Shown here: in pieces, positions 33,340 to 40,935 of the stretch | How the letters are laid out: every line of letters starts with the position of its first letter | How positions within the stretch are numbered: position 1 is the stretch's first letter | DNA from: Clostridia bacterium | Lineage (GTDB): Bacteria > Bacillota > Clostridia > Christensenellales > Pumilibacteraceae | NCBI GenBank assembly: GCA_900767465.1 | Contig: CAAGAW010000029.1 | Coordinates: forward strand, 1-64,000 | DNA length: 64,000 nt | Reading direction: 5' to 3' | The notes under the pieces: generated by a model | What the model saw: only the letters and a program-made list of their open reading frames with translations | Told to the model about the DNA's origin: nothing | Database searches by the model: none | Program-made: the position numbers and the translations under genes

Positions 33340-33609
33340 TTATCGGTCTGCTTTTTTGCCGTGCTTGTTCATATAATCGACTGCGTACGGGCAAAGCGGA
33401 ACGATTTTTCTGCCGAGCGAAGAAAAGTATTCTATCGTTCTTTCCATAATATCGCCCGCCAGACCTTTGCCGCGGAGTTCGGGATCGACGAACACTTTAA
33501 GTATCGTCGCGGTCGTTCCGTTGTCGTCTACTATCGAGTAGGCGTAATCGTGTTTGCCGCTCGTGTAGAACACGCCGTTAAGTCGGTTTTCGAAGTAGAG
33601 TTCGTCCAT
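33340..33609 (-). CDS. Small GNAT-type N-acetyltransferase (YjdJ-like)
   Basis: This 89-residue protein is a minimal GCN5-related acetyltransferase. It has the acetyl-CoA loop VDPELRGKGLAGDIMERTIEYFSSLGRKIVPLCPYA read in pieces (the R-G-K-G-L-A core near 45-50), and CPYAVDYMNKH at the end. Small members of this type are predicted acetyltransferases of unknown substrate. Its ATG lies one base after the leuS stop, so it is translated from the leuS message. Confidence 0.85.
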   Translation of the reverse strand: MDELYFENRLNGVFYTSGKHDYAYSIVDDNGTTATILKVFVDPELRGKGLAGDIMERTIEYFSSLGRKIVPLCPYAVDYMNKHGKKADR

Positions 33610-33610
33610 A

Positions 33611-36022
33611 TTACACCACGATGTTTACGAGACGGTTTTTGATGACGATAACTTTTTTGGGAGTCGCGCCCGCAAGAGCCTCGGCTACGGTCGGATCGGC
33701 AAGCGCGATCTTTTCGATTTCCGCGTTGTCGGCGGTAGTCGGAACGATGATTTTCGCGCGCATGCGGCTGTTTATCTGAACGGCAAGTTCGATTTCGTCG
33801 AGGACGAGTTTTGATTCGTCGCAAACGGGATAGCGCGCGTTCATGATATATCCCCGTCCGCCGCGAACGTGATAAAGTTCTTCGGCGATGTGCGGAATGA
33901 TGGGCGCAACCAGAAGCACGAGTTTGTCGCATGCCTCCTCCATAACCTTTTCGCTCGCTTTTCCGTCGAGTTTGTACATCGCGTTCACGAGTTCCATTAT
34001 TCTCGCGACCGAAGTGTTGAACGAAAACGCCGCCATGTCGGTCGTAACCGATCTGATTGCGTAGTTGAGCGCGTAAAGCATTTCCTTGTCCGCGGCGGGG
34101 TCGGTTGACGCGGCGGGGTGCGGTTTCGTGACGATACGTTCGAGACGTTCGATGAATTTCGCAATAGACTTGATTCCGTCCTCGTTCCACGGGCCGCCCT
34201 CGAAGTACGAGAATCCGAACATAAGGTACATTCTGAAAACGTCCGAGCCGTATTCCGAAACGTACTTGTCGGGGTTTATGATATTGCCTTTCGACTTGGA
34301 CATGCGCGTGCCGTCCGGACCCAGGATCACGCCCTGATGGACGAGAGACTTAAACGGTTCGTCGAAGTTTATATATCCCATATCGCGCAGAGCCTTGGTA
34401 ATAAAGCGCGAGTAGAGAAGATGCATGCAGGCGTGTTCCGCTCCGCCTACGTACTTATCGACGGGCAGCATTTTGTTTATTAAATCGGAATCGAACGCTT
34501 TTTCGTTATTTTTTGCGTCCGGATAGCGCAGGTAGTACCAGCTCGAACAAACGAACGTGTCGAGCGTATCGGGATCGCGGCGGGCGTCCGCTCCGCAGAT
34601 CGGGCATTTTACATTTTCGAATTCTTCGCATTTGCCGAGCGGCGATTTACCGTCGGGCGTAAAGTTTACGTTGTACGGAAGGGTAACCGGCAGATCCTTT
34701 TCGGGCACGGGAACGTTTCCGCAGTGCGGGCAGTGGATCATCGGAATGGGCGCGCCCCAGTAACGCTGGCGTGAAACGGACCAGTCGCGCAGGCGATAGT
34801 TTATTTTGCGTTCCGCTTTGCCCTCGGCGGCGAGTTTTTCGATGATTTTGATTTTCGCTTCCTCGCTGTCCATACCGTCGAATCCTTCGGTGTTGATTAC
34901 GTAGCCGTAATCGTGGCAGGGCATGGGGTGAGCCATACGGTCGCGGTAGGCGATGACGGGAACGATCGGGAGACCGAACTTCTTGGCGAATTCGTAGTCG
35001 CGTTCGTCGTGCGCGGGTACGCCCATAACGATACCCGTGCCGTAAGTGGAAAGCACGTAATCGGCGATCCATACCGGAACTTTTTTGCCGGTAAGCGGAT
35101 TTATCGCGTACGAGCCGGTAAACACGCCCGTTTTTTCTTTGACGGTGGACTGGCGGTCGATGTCGCTCATCTTTGCCGTTTCGGCGCGGTAAGCGTCTAC
35201 TTCCGCTTTGTGCTCGGGAGTCGTGATTTTATCGACCCATTTGTGTTCGGGCGCAAAAACGATATAACTTACGCCGCCGAGCGTGTCCGCGCGCGTGGTG
35301 AAAACGCGGAAAGTTTCGCCGCTTTCGAGCGAAAATTCGACTTCGCCGCCTTCCGACTTTCCGATCCAGTTGCGCTGCATCGCTTTCGTTTTTTCCGGCC
35401 AGTCGATTTTATCCAGACCGCTCAGCAGTTCTTCGGCGTAATCGGTTATCTTAAAGAACCATTGCGTCATTTCCTTGCGTACGATTTCCGTTCCGCAACG
35501 CTCGCATTTGCCGTCCACGACCTGTTCGTTGGCGATAACGGTATTGCAACTCGGACACCAGTTTACGGGCGAGAGTTTCTGATACGCAAGACCGTGTTTA
35601 TACAGTTGCAAAAACAGCCATTGAGTCCACTTGTAGTAGTTCGGATCGCAGGTGTAAAGTTCGCTGTCCCAGTCGAACATCGCGCCCATCGCTTTAAGCT
35701 GACCTTCCATGGTCGCAATGTTTTTCATCGTGCTGTCTTTGGGGTGGATACCCGTTTTTATCGCGTAGTTTTCGGCGGGCAGACCGAACGCGTCGAACCC
35801 CATCGGCTGAAAAACGTTTTTGCCGCGCATACGCATAAATCTGGCGAACGAGTCGGTCGGACCGTAGTTGTACCAGTGGCCTAGATGAAGATTTGCGCCC
35901 GACGGGTAAGAGAACATTTCAAGAACGTAGTACTTGTCGTCCGTGCGCGAACGGTCGAATTTATCGACGCCCGCCTTTTGCCATTCTTCGTTCCATTTTT
36001 TTTCGATTGCCTTGTAGTCCAT
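33611..36022 (-). CDS. leuS: Leucyl-tRNA synthetase
   Basis: LeuS charges tRNA-Leu. The 803-residue class I synthetase has the HIGH-type motif HLGHWYNYG (about 42-50), CPSCNTVIANEQV, the editing domain with TTRADTLGGVSYIVFAPEH and VPAHDERDYEFA, and RMSKSKGN (KMSKS) near 570. The anticodon-binding domain and the short C-terminal domain close the protein. The leader is only about 26 nt, with a GGAGC site, so no T-box riboswitch precedes it, although T-boxes are common for this gene in Bacillota. Confidence 0.97.
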   Translation of the reverse strand: MDYKAIEKKWNEEWQKAGVDKFDRSRTDDKYYVLEMFSYPSGANLHLGHWYNYGPTDSFARFMRMRGKNVFQPMGFDAFGLPAENYAIKTGIHPKDSTMKNIATMEGQLKAMGAMFDWDSELYTCDPNYYKWTQWLFLQLYKHGLAYQKLSPVNWCPSCNTVIANEQVVDGKCERCGTEIVRKEMTQWFFKITDYAEELLSGLDKIDWPEKTKAMQRNWIGKSEGGEVEFSLESGETFRVFTTRADTLGGVSYIVFAPEHKWVDKITTPEHKAEVDAYRAETAKMSDIDRQSTVKEKTGVFTGSYAINPLTGKKVPVWIADYVLSTYGTGIVMGVPAHDERDYEFAKKFGLPIVPVIAYRDRMAHPMPCHDYGYVINTEGFDGMDSEEAKIKIIEKLAAEGKAERKINYRLRDWSVSRQRYWGAPIPMIHCPHCGNVPVPEKDLPVTLPYNVNFTPDGKSPLGKCEEFENVKCPICGADARRDPDTLDTFVCSSWYYLRYPDAKNNEKAFDSDLINKMLPVDKYVGGAEHACMHLLYSRFITKALRDMGYINFDEPFKSLVHQGVILGPDGTRMSKSKGNIINPDKYVSEYGSDVFRMYLMFGFSYFEGGPWNEDGIKSIAKFIERLERIVTKPHPAASTDPAADKEMLYALNYAIRSVTTDMAAFSFNTSVARIMELVNAMYKLDGKASEKVMEEACDKLVLLVAPIIPHIAEELYHVRGGRGYIMNARYPVCDESKLVLDEIELAVQINSRMRAKIIVPTTADNAEIEKIALADPTVAEALAGATPKKVIVIKNRLVNIVV

Positions 36023-36054
36023 AGTCTGCTCCGGTAGTAAGATTTCAATTACTA

Positions 36055-36083
36055 ATTATAACGCTTCGCCGCGTTTAAGTCAA
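36055..36083 (-). promoter_or_regulatory. Promoter of leuS
   Basis: On the minus strand TTGACT (36078-36083) and TATAAT (36055-36060) with a 17-bp spacer. The leader to the leuS ATG is about 26 nt. Confidence 0.82.
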
Positions 36084-36089
36084 GATTTT

Positions 36090-36983
36090 TTACAACACCT
36101 TGTCCATTTTGATAGAACCCGCGTATTCGGTAAGCGTCATCGTCGTTTGTTTTTTGAACTGCCGCGAGAAGTAGTAAAGGGAAGAGTAACCGAGTTTGTC
36201 CGCTATTTCGGTAAAAGTGTACTTGTTCATGCTGATAAGTTTTTTCGCCTCTTCGATTTTAAGCGCGGTAAAGTACTGCATTATCGTCATTCCCGTATTC
36301 TTTTTAAATACGGACTTGACGTAGGTTTTCGAAAAGAACATGGACGAGGCGATTTCGTCGAGCGAAACGGTTTCGTAAACGCGGCGTTCGAGTTCGCGTT
36401 TTATCCGTTCGGTAAGATCTTCGGTGTTTTTCCTCTCGTTCGGAACGCGATCGGCGTTATCGCAAAGACGGCGGGAGAGTAGTATAAGCAGTTGTTCGAC
36501 GTATATTTTTATAAGTTGTTCGCCGCCGAACGGCTGATTTTCCGCTCGTGTGAGTTTTTTTAAGTATACGTCGCCGAGCCTGTCGGAAAAACACCCGCTC
36601 GCTTCGGTGACGATTTTGCCCAGAACGTCCTTTTCCTCGCGGTTGAGATTGACGCGGCAGTTCTCGAACCGTTGCATTGCGGGACTGAGACACTCGAACG
36701 AAATGATTACCGAGTTCGCGAACCTGTCGTCCGTCTTTATCGTGTGAAATTCGTTCGGCTTATGAAAATACGCGTCGCCCTGACTCATGTCGAATTTTCG
36801 TCCGTCCGCCGTTATGCTCGCCGTCCCCGAGTCTATATACACGAATTCCCAGAACGGGTGACTTTCGCCCGCAAACTCGAAAAGTTGCGCGTAGCGGAAG
36901 TAATGCACGGTATATACCGCGCGAACGGTGAACACGCTTTTCAGCGGCGTTTTGATATATTCTGTTCCGATAACCTTTTCCAT
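36090..36983 (-). CDS. AraC-family transcriptional regulator
   Basis: The 297-residue protein has an N-terminal cupin-like sensor (about 20-100; HPFWEFVYIDSGTASIT and HKPNEFHTI) and a C-terminal double helix-turn-helix (about 195-290) with LDEIASSMFFSKTYVKSVFKKNTGMTIMQY and EIADKLGYSSLYYFSRQFKK read in order. Such regulators usually control carbohydrate genes. It is a lone minus-strand gene facing away from the ABC transporter operon that starts about 0.9 kb beyond. The ATG at 36983 is chosen because the upstream TTG would lie within the promoter. Confidence 0.93.
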   Translation of the reverse strand: MEKVIGTEYIKTPLKSVFTVRAVYTVHYFRYAQLFEFAGESHPFWEFVYIDSGTASITADGRKFDMSQGDAYFHKPNEFHTIKTDDRFANSVIISFECLSPAMQRFENCRVNLNREEKDVLGKIVTEASGCFSDRLGDVYLKKLTRAENQPFGGEQLIKIYVEQLLILLSRRLCDNADRVPNERKNTEDLTERIKRELERRVYETVSLDEIASSMFFSKTYVKSVFKKNTGMTIMQYFTALKIEEAKKLISMNKYTFTEIADKLGYSSLYYFSRQFKKQTTMTLTEYAGSIKMDKVL

Positions 36984-36989
36984 AGCACG

Positions 36990-37018
36990 ATTATACAACA
37001 GTTATCGTTTTTTTGCAA
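36990..37018 (-). promoter_or_regulatory. Promoter of the araC-type gene, abutting its start codon
   Basis: On the minus strand TTGCAA (37013-37018) and TATAAT (36990-36995) are 17 bp apart. Only six bases separate the -10 box from the ATG at 36983, so transcription should start at or within the start codon. Confidence 0.7.
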
Positions 37019-37096
37019 GCGGTTGTGTCCTATTGTGCAAATTTTAGTGCCTTTAAGGGATGCGCAACAGCAAATTTAAAGGTATAATATAATCAA

Positions 37097-37340
37097 GACG
37101 GCGCTAAGCCTCTGCGGGCATTTGGCTGGCGCGGATACGCGGCGTACCGTTTCTACCGCCGGGGATTTCTCGACTAACGCTCGAAATGACAATCGTGTAC
37201 GATTCGCGGCGAAGCCGTCGGCAGGGCGGGGAAGCCATCGTCTCGCCGCCCGTTTGTCTGCGATGTCGTTTCGACCGGAGTGAGGACGGCAGTCCGAACG
37301 CAGCGGAGAAATCCCGCGCGGAAGAGGCGTAATGTCCGTG
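37097..37340. repeat. Composite non-coding repeat cluster
   Basis: The shared modules appear here in inverted orientation: GGGGATTTCTCGACTAACGCTCGAAATGAC read across 37161-37190, the GATTCGCGGCGAAGCCGTCGG phrase at about 37201-37221 (also at about 4127-4147 and 62338), a diverged GGCGGG dyad near 37226-37252, and a second GAGAAATCCCGCGCGGAAGAGG unit at 37308-37328. No credible gene lies here. Confidence 0.75.
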
Positions 37341-37382
37341 TGCGGTTATTACGTGTTCCTTCCGCTATGCGATAATACTTTC

Positions 37383-37578
37383 GCCATAACGTTACTATAT
37401 CGCTTGCCTTCGCAAGCACGCCGTTTTCTTTTCAAAAGAAAAGGTCGTTTTCCTTCTTGAAGTAAGCCATAGTGACTAACGCAGATTCCTCACGCGGAAA
37501 CGCGTCGGAATAAATCATACTCCTAAGGGAAGTCCGTTCGTACCTGTCGGTTCGGGTGCGGACGGACTTCCCGTTTTT
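37383..37578 (+). ncRNA. Candidate structured small RNA ending in a strong terminator
   Basis: No frame looks coding, but the stretch holds ordered hairpins: GCTTGC/GCAAGC (about 37402-37417), TTTTCTTTT/AAAAGAAAA (about 37424-37442), GATTCC-tc-ACGCG/CGCGT-c-GGAAT (about 37483-37511), and an 18-bp terminator stem. A possible extended -10 box (TGCGATAAT, 37368-37376) would start transcription near 37383. CCTTCTTGAAGTAAGCC recalls 6S-like RNAs, but I cannot confirm that. It may be one element or two. Confidence 0.35.
37527..37578 (+). terminator. Strong intrinsic terminator with no upstream gene
   Basis: GGGAAGTCCG then TTCGTACC (37527-37544) pairs with GGTGCGGA then CGGACTTCCC (37555-37572), an 18-bp stem with two G-U pairs and a 10-nt loop, followed by GTTTTTT. 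The nearest upstream gene on this strand is aroQ, over 7 kb away and already terminated. Confidence 0.8.
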
Positions 37579-37721
37579 TACCCTGCCGGGACGGTGTGCC
37601 GCGCCGTACGAACGCCGGAAAAACGTCGCGGTCAAAATCGTTATTTTTTACCGTATGCAAAAATAGAAATAAAATTCACATTATATTTTTACGGCAAAAT
37701 CCGCCCGTAACCGAATCAAAC

Positions 37722-37760
37722 CGCGCAAAAACTAAAAACTTGCGCGATTTTTTCTTTTTT
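37722..37760 (+). terminator. Second orphan intrinsic terminator
   Basis: CGCGCAA (37722-37728) pairs with TTGCGCG (37740-37746), followed by ATTTTTTCTTTTTT. It lies 144 bp after the previous terminator with no recognisable gene between, just before the ABC operon promoter. Confidence 0.7.
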
Positions 37761-37833
37761 CTAAACGAAAGAGAGCAGTGTTATATTTTCCATTTTTGTC
37801 GTTTTCGTGTCCATTTCCTTTGCGTTATGCGTG

Positions 37834-37842
37834 TGGTATAAT
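37834..37842 (+). promoter_or_regulatory. Probable extended -10 promoter of the ABC transporter operon
   Basis: TGGTATAAT at 37834-37842 is an extended -10 element; the -35 position (37814-37819, TTTCCT) is poor, so an activator may be needed. The ATG of the first gene is 85 bp downstream. Confidence 0.55.
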
Positions 37843-37927
37843 ATACGTGAAATATGGGGATTATAGGTTCTGCACGCCCTTTTGCGTGTTTGTCGCCCCG
37901 CCCAAAGAACGGCTACGGAGGAGAATA

Positions 37928-38926
37928 ATGAGTCTAAAAAAACGGATTGCTTACTTTGTTTGCGCAGCGTGTATGCTTGCGCTCGCTTTTCCCGCGTTCG
38001 GATTTACTCTTTCGGGCGAGGCAAAACTCGGTCGCGACGGCAAGGCGTCCGTTCGCCTTACGATCGTAAGCGAACTTAACGAAACCGATTTTCGCGAAAA
38101 ACTCGACGCGTTCGTTACGGCGTACTGCAACGATTCGTCCCAAAAAGCGGGCGATACCAACGCCGTCGTGATTAACGACGTCAAAAAGACCGGAGACGGA
38201 TACATAGTTACCGCGGTTACCCGCCGTATCGACAAGGTTACGGTGTCGGGGACGATGGATTACGCTCCCGCCGCCGAGTATGCGGTTCCGGACAGTATGG
38301 AGCGACGCAGTCTCAGAAACTGGATGCACGGCAATTACGGAACGGTTACCGTAACGTCGATAAAAGGTTCGGTCCGCGACTCGGTTACGATCGGTAAAGC
38401 GTCCGAGGCGGGAACGAGCAGAGCGAAAGCGATTGCCCGCGACATAAACGGCAGAGAATACGACAACGAAAAAGACGTCGCCGACGATCAGGTGGACTTT
38501 TACGCCACGGGCAACGATGTCGGAGTTTTCGAGGATATCGCAAAGTCGGATAAAAACACAAAAGTCGTAAAGTTTTTCTTTCTCGATATAGGCGGAGTAA
38601 CCGACGCGACCGTGACTTTCGACGGCAAAATAAGATATTACGGCGGAAACAACGCTACGCTCGTAGACGCGCACACCGTAAAGTTCGAGTCGTGCAAAGT
38701 TACCGCTAGTATTATTTCCACCGCGGATCCCGACGTGGGGTCGGTAACGCGCGACGACGTAACGATGCTTGCCGGCTGGGCGGTCGTCGATAACGGAACG
38801 AGTCCGTTTGCGATCGCGCTTGCGGTTATCGCGGCGGTTGCGGTCGGCGGCGGAATAATCGCGTTTATAATTCACGTAAACAACCTCGGCAAAAAGGCAA
38901 TAGCAAAAGAGGAGGATAAGCAATGA
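37928..38926 (+). CDS. Unknown exported protein with C-terminal membrane anchor, first gene of a sugar ABC operon
   Basis: The 332-residue product has a signal peptide (about 1-25, MLALAFPAFG before the cleavage region), an extracytoplasmic beta-rich domain, and a membrane helix at about 292-318 followed by a short basic and acidic cytoplasmic tail. I do not recognise a family. A GGAGGAGA ribosome site precedes the ATG at 37928. Its stop overlaps the start of the first permease gene (ATGA), so it is made together with the importer and may assist substrate capture or anchor the complex. Confidence 0.75.
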   Translation: MSLKKRIAYFVCAACMLALAFPAFGFTLSGEAKLGRDGKASVRLTIVSELNETDFREKLDAFVTAYCNDSSQKAGDTNAVVINDVKKTGDGYIVTAVTRRIDKVTVSGTMDYAPAAEYAVPDSMERRSLRNWMHGNYGTVTVTSIKGSVRDSVTIGKASEAGTSRAKAIARDINGREYDNEKDVADDQVDFYATGNDVGVFEDIAKSDKNTKVVKFFFLDIGGVTDATVTFDGKIRYYGGNNATLVDAHTVKFESCKVTASIISTADPDVGSVTRDDVTMLAGWAVVDNGTSPFAIALAVIAAVAVGGGIIAFIIHVNNLGKKAIAKEEDKQ

Positions 38927-39957
38927 GCGATAACAGCAACAGCGCGGTTACCGAAGAAATTTCGCCCGTCGCAAACGTTCCGAAGAAAAAACAGAACTCG
39001 TTCGCGCGCGGACTCAAAGAGTTCGGAAGAGGCAAATTCTGGCGCAGCGTCGTCCGGCACAAAGCGTTGTATCTTATGGTACTTCCGGCGGTTATACTCG
39101 TGGGTATATTCAGTTACGCGCCGATGTTCGGACTTGCGGTCGCTTTTCAGCAGTACGACATATTCGAGGGCGTTGGCGGCAGCGAATTTATAGGGTTTCA
39201 GCTCATAGTAAGAATTTTCAAACCGCTTACGCCGGGCGCGTACATATATTTCCGCAACACGATCTATATCGCGCTGATCCGTATAGGAACAAACTTTCCT
39301 CTTATCCTTATATATACGCTCCTCATCAACGAGGTTCGCAACAAGAAAATCAAGGGAATCTATCAGGTAATATCCTATCTCCCGTTCTTTATATCGTGGG
39401 TGGCGGTAGGCGGTATGTGTACCAACCTCTTCGCGGCGGACACCGGCATAATGAACCGCGTTCTTTCCGCAATCAGCGGCAAAAAAGTCCAGATCGTATG
39501 GTATTCCGCGCCGCAATACTGGTGGTACATACTTGCGACGGCATCGCTGTGGAAAGGTCTCGGATGGGGTACCATGATGTATCTCTCCGCGATCGGCAAC
39601 GTAAGCGGCGAACTTTACGACGCTTGCCGGATCGACGGCGGCGGCAGATTCCGTCAGGCGATAACGGTTACGCTTCCCGGGATAATGAACGTAATCATGC
39701 TCCAGCTTATAATGGACGTCGCCGGACTCGTAAAGGACGACTACACGATGATAGTCGCAATGACCAACAGTTCGTGGGATCTTACGTCGACGACCGACGT
39801 CGTAGGCACGCTTTCGTACCGCGCGATTACCGGAACGGGCGGAGGCGGACTCAGTTCGGCTACCGCGTACGGACTCGTTCAGGGCGTAATCGGTCTTATC
39901 TTAGTGTTGTTCACCAACAGAATCGTTAAAAAATCCGACAACGAGGGAATATTATGA
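38923..39957 (+). CDS. Carbohydrate ABC transporter permease, LplB type
   Basis: The 344-residue membrane protein is a type I importer permease similar to LplB/YteP. Six or so helices follow a charged N-terminal stretch, and the EAA loop (ACRIDGGGRFRQAITVTLPGI, about 230-250) couples to the ATPase. In Bacillus this class imports oligosaccharides such as rhamnogalacturonan fragments. Start and stop overlap both neighbours by 4 bp. No ATP-binding subunit is encoded in the operon, so a shared MsmX-like ATPase elsewhere is expected. Confidence 0.93.
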   Translation: MSDNSNSAVTEEISPVANVPKKKQNSFARGLKEFGRGKFWRSVVRHKALYLMVLPAVILVGIFSYAPMFGLAVAFQQYDIFEGVGGSEFIGFQLIVRIFKPLTPGAYIYFRNTIYIALIRIGTNFPLILIYTLLINEVRNKKIKGIYQVISYLPFFISWVAVGGMCTNLFAADTGIMNRVLSAISGKKVQIVWYSAPQYWWYILATASLWKGLGWGTMMYLSAIGNVSGELYDACRIDGGGRFRQAITVTLPGIMNVIMLQLIMDVAGLVKDDYTMIVAMTNSSWDLTSTTDVVGTLSYRAITGTGGGGLSSATAYGLVQGVIGLILVLFTNRIVKKSDNEGIL

Positions 39958-40910
39958 CGGCGAAAACTCAGACAAAAACGAACTCGCCCGCACGGCAGTC
40001 TTACGCCCTCGGCGTGGACGCGGACGAGCTAAAACTCAACAAGCACAAAGTTTACGCGTTCGACGTCGTAAACACGGTAATTATGATTCTGCTTACGGTT
40101 GTGTTCCTTATTCCTTTTTGGATGATAGTCGCAACCAGCCTCAGTACCAACAGCGAACTTTTGCAGCACGGCGCGGGAATCGTAATCCGCGGATTCACTC
40201 TCGAAGGATATAAATTCCTGTTTCAGGCAAGCGACATTTTCCTTCGTTCGCTCGTAAACTCGGTCGTAGTGTCTTTCGTATCCGCGGTGCTTTCGGTGTT
40301 TATATGTACTCTTGCGGCGTACGCGCTGTCGGTAAAATCCATGCCGGGCAGAAAGATTCTCAACGTCTACTTTATGATCCCGATGTTCTTCGGCGGCGGC
40401 ACGATACCCACTTACCTCGTAATCCGCGCCATCGGAATTTACAACACGATATGGGCGTTGATTCTTCCGGGCGTTGCGGGATCGTACTACATAGTGCTTA
40501 TGCGCAACTTCTTCTATTCGGTGTCGCCCGCGCTCAGCGAAGCGGCGAGAATAGACGGTGCGGGATACTTTACGATAACGCGTAAGATCTTTATACCGCT
40601 TGCCGTCCCGATGATGCTTACGATCGGTCTTATTCATTTCGTCGGAAAATGGAACGACTATATGAGTTCGCTCCTTTATCTCGACACCAACAACAAGAAT
40701 CTGTGGATGAGTCAGTACGTTCTTCAGCAAATGCTCACCCAGATTCAGAGCGTATTCGGAAATTCCGTTTCGGGGTCTTCGTCCACCGCTCCTATCATGG
40801 CGACCAAAAACGCCGGTATGGTAATCGTAATTCTTCCTTTGATAGCGATGTCGCCCATCTTGCAAAAGTACTATGTAAGAGGGTTGATGGAAGGCGCGGT
40901 CAAAGGTTAA
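39954..40910 (+). CDS. Carbohydrate ABC transporter permease, LplC type
   Basis: The 318-residue partner permease of the LplC/YtcP type. The EAA loop reads EAARIDGAGYFTITRKIFIPLAVP (about 198-221, two short pieces), and six hydrophobic segments are visible. It forms the heterodimeric channel with the preceding permease. The ATG overlaps that gene's stop, and the solute-binding protein gene follows 25 bp later. Confidence 0.93.
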   Translation: MTAKTQTKTNSPARQSYALGVDADELKLNKHKVYAFDVVNTVIMILLTVVFLIPFWMIVATSLSTNSELLQHGAGIVIRGFTLEGYKFLFQASDIFLRSLVNSVVVSFVSAVLSVFICTLAAYALSVKSMPGRKILNVYFMIPMFFGGGTIPTYLVIRAIGIYNTIWALILPGVAGSYYIVLMRNFFYSVSPALSEAARIDGAGYFTITRKIFIPLAVPMMLTIGLIHFVGKWNDYMSSLLYLDTNNKNLWMSQYVLQQMLTQIQSVFGNSVSGSSSTAPIMATKNAGMVIVILPLIAMSPILQKYYVRGLMEGAVKG

Positions 40911-40935
40911 ATTAAACAAATACGGAGGTAAAATC

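Noticed and set aside
37596..37841. Open frame of about 81 codons before the ABC operon
   Set aside because: It passes through an intrinsic terminator and the operon -10 box, lacks a ribosome site and has a low-complexity product.
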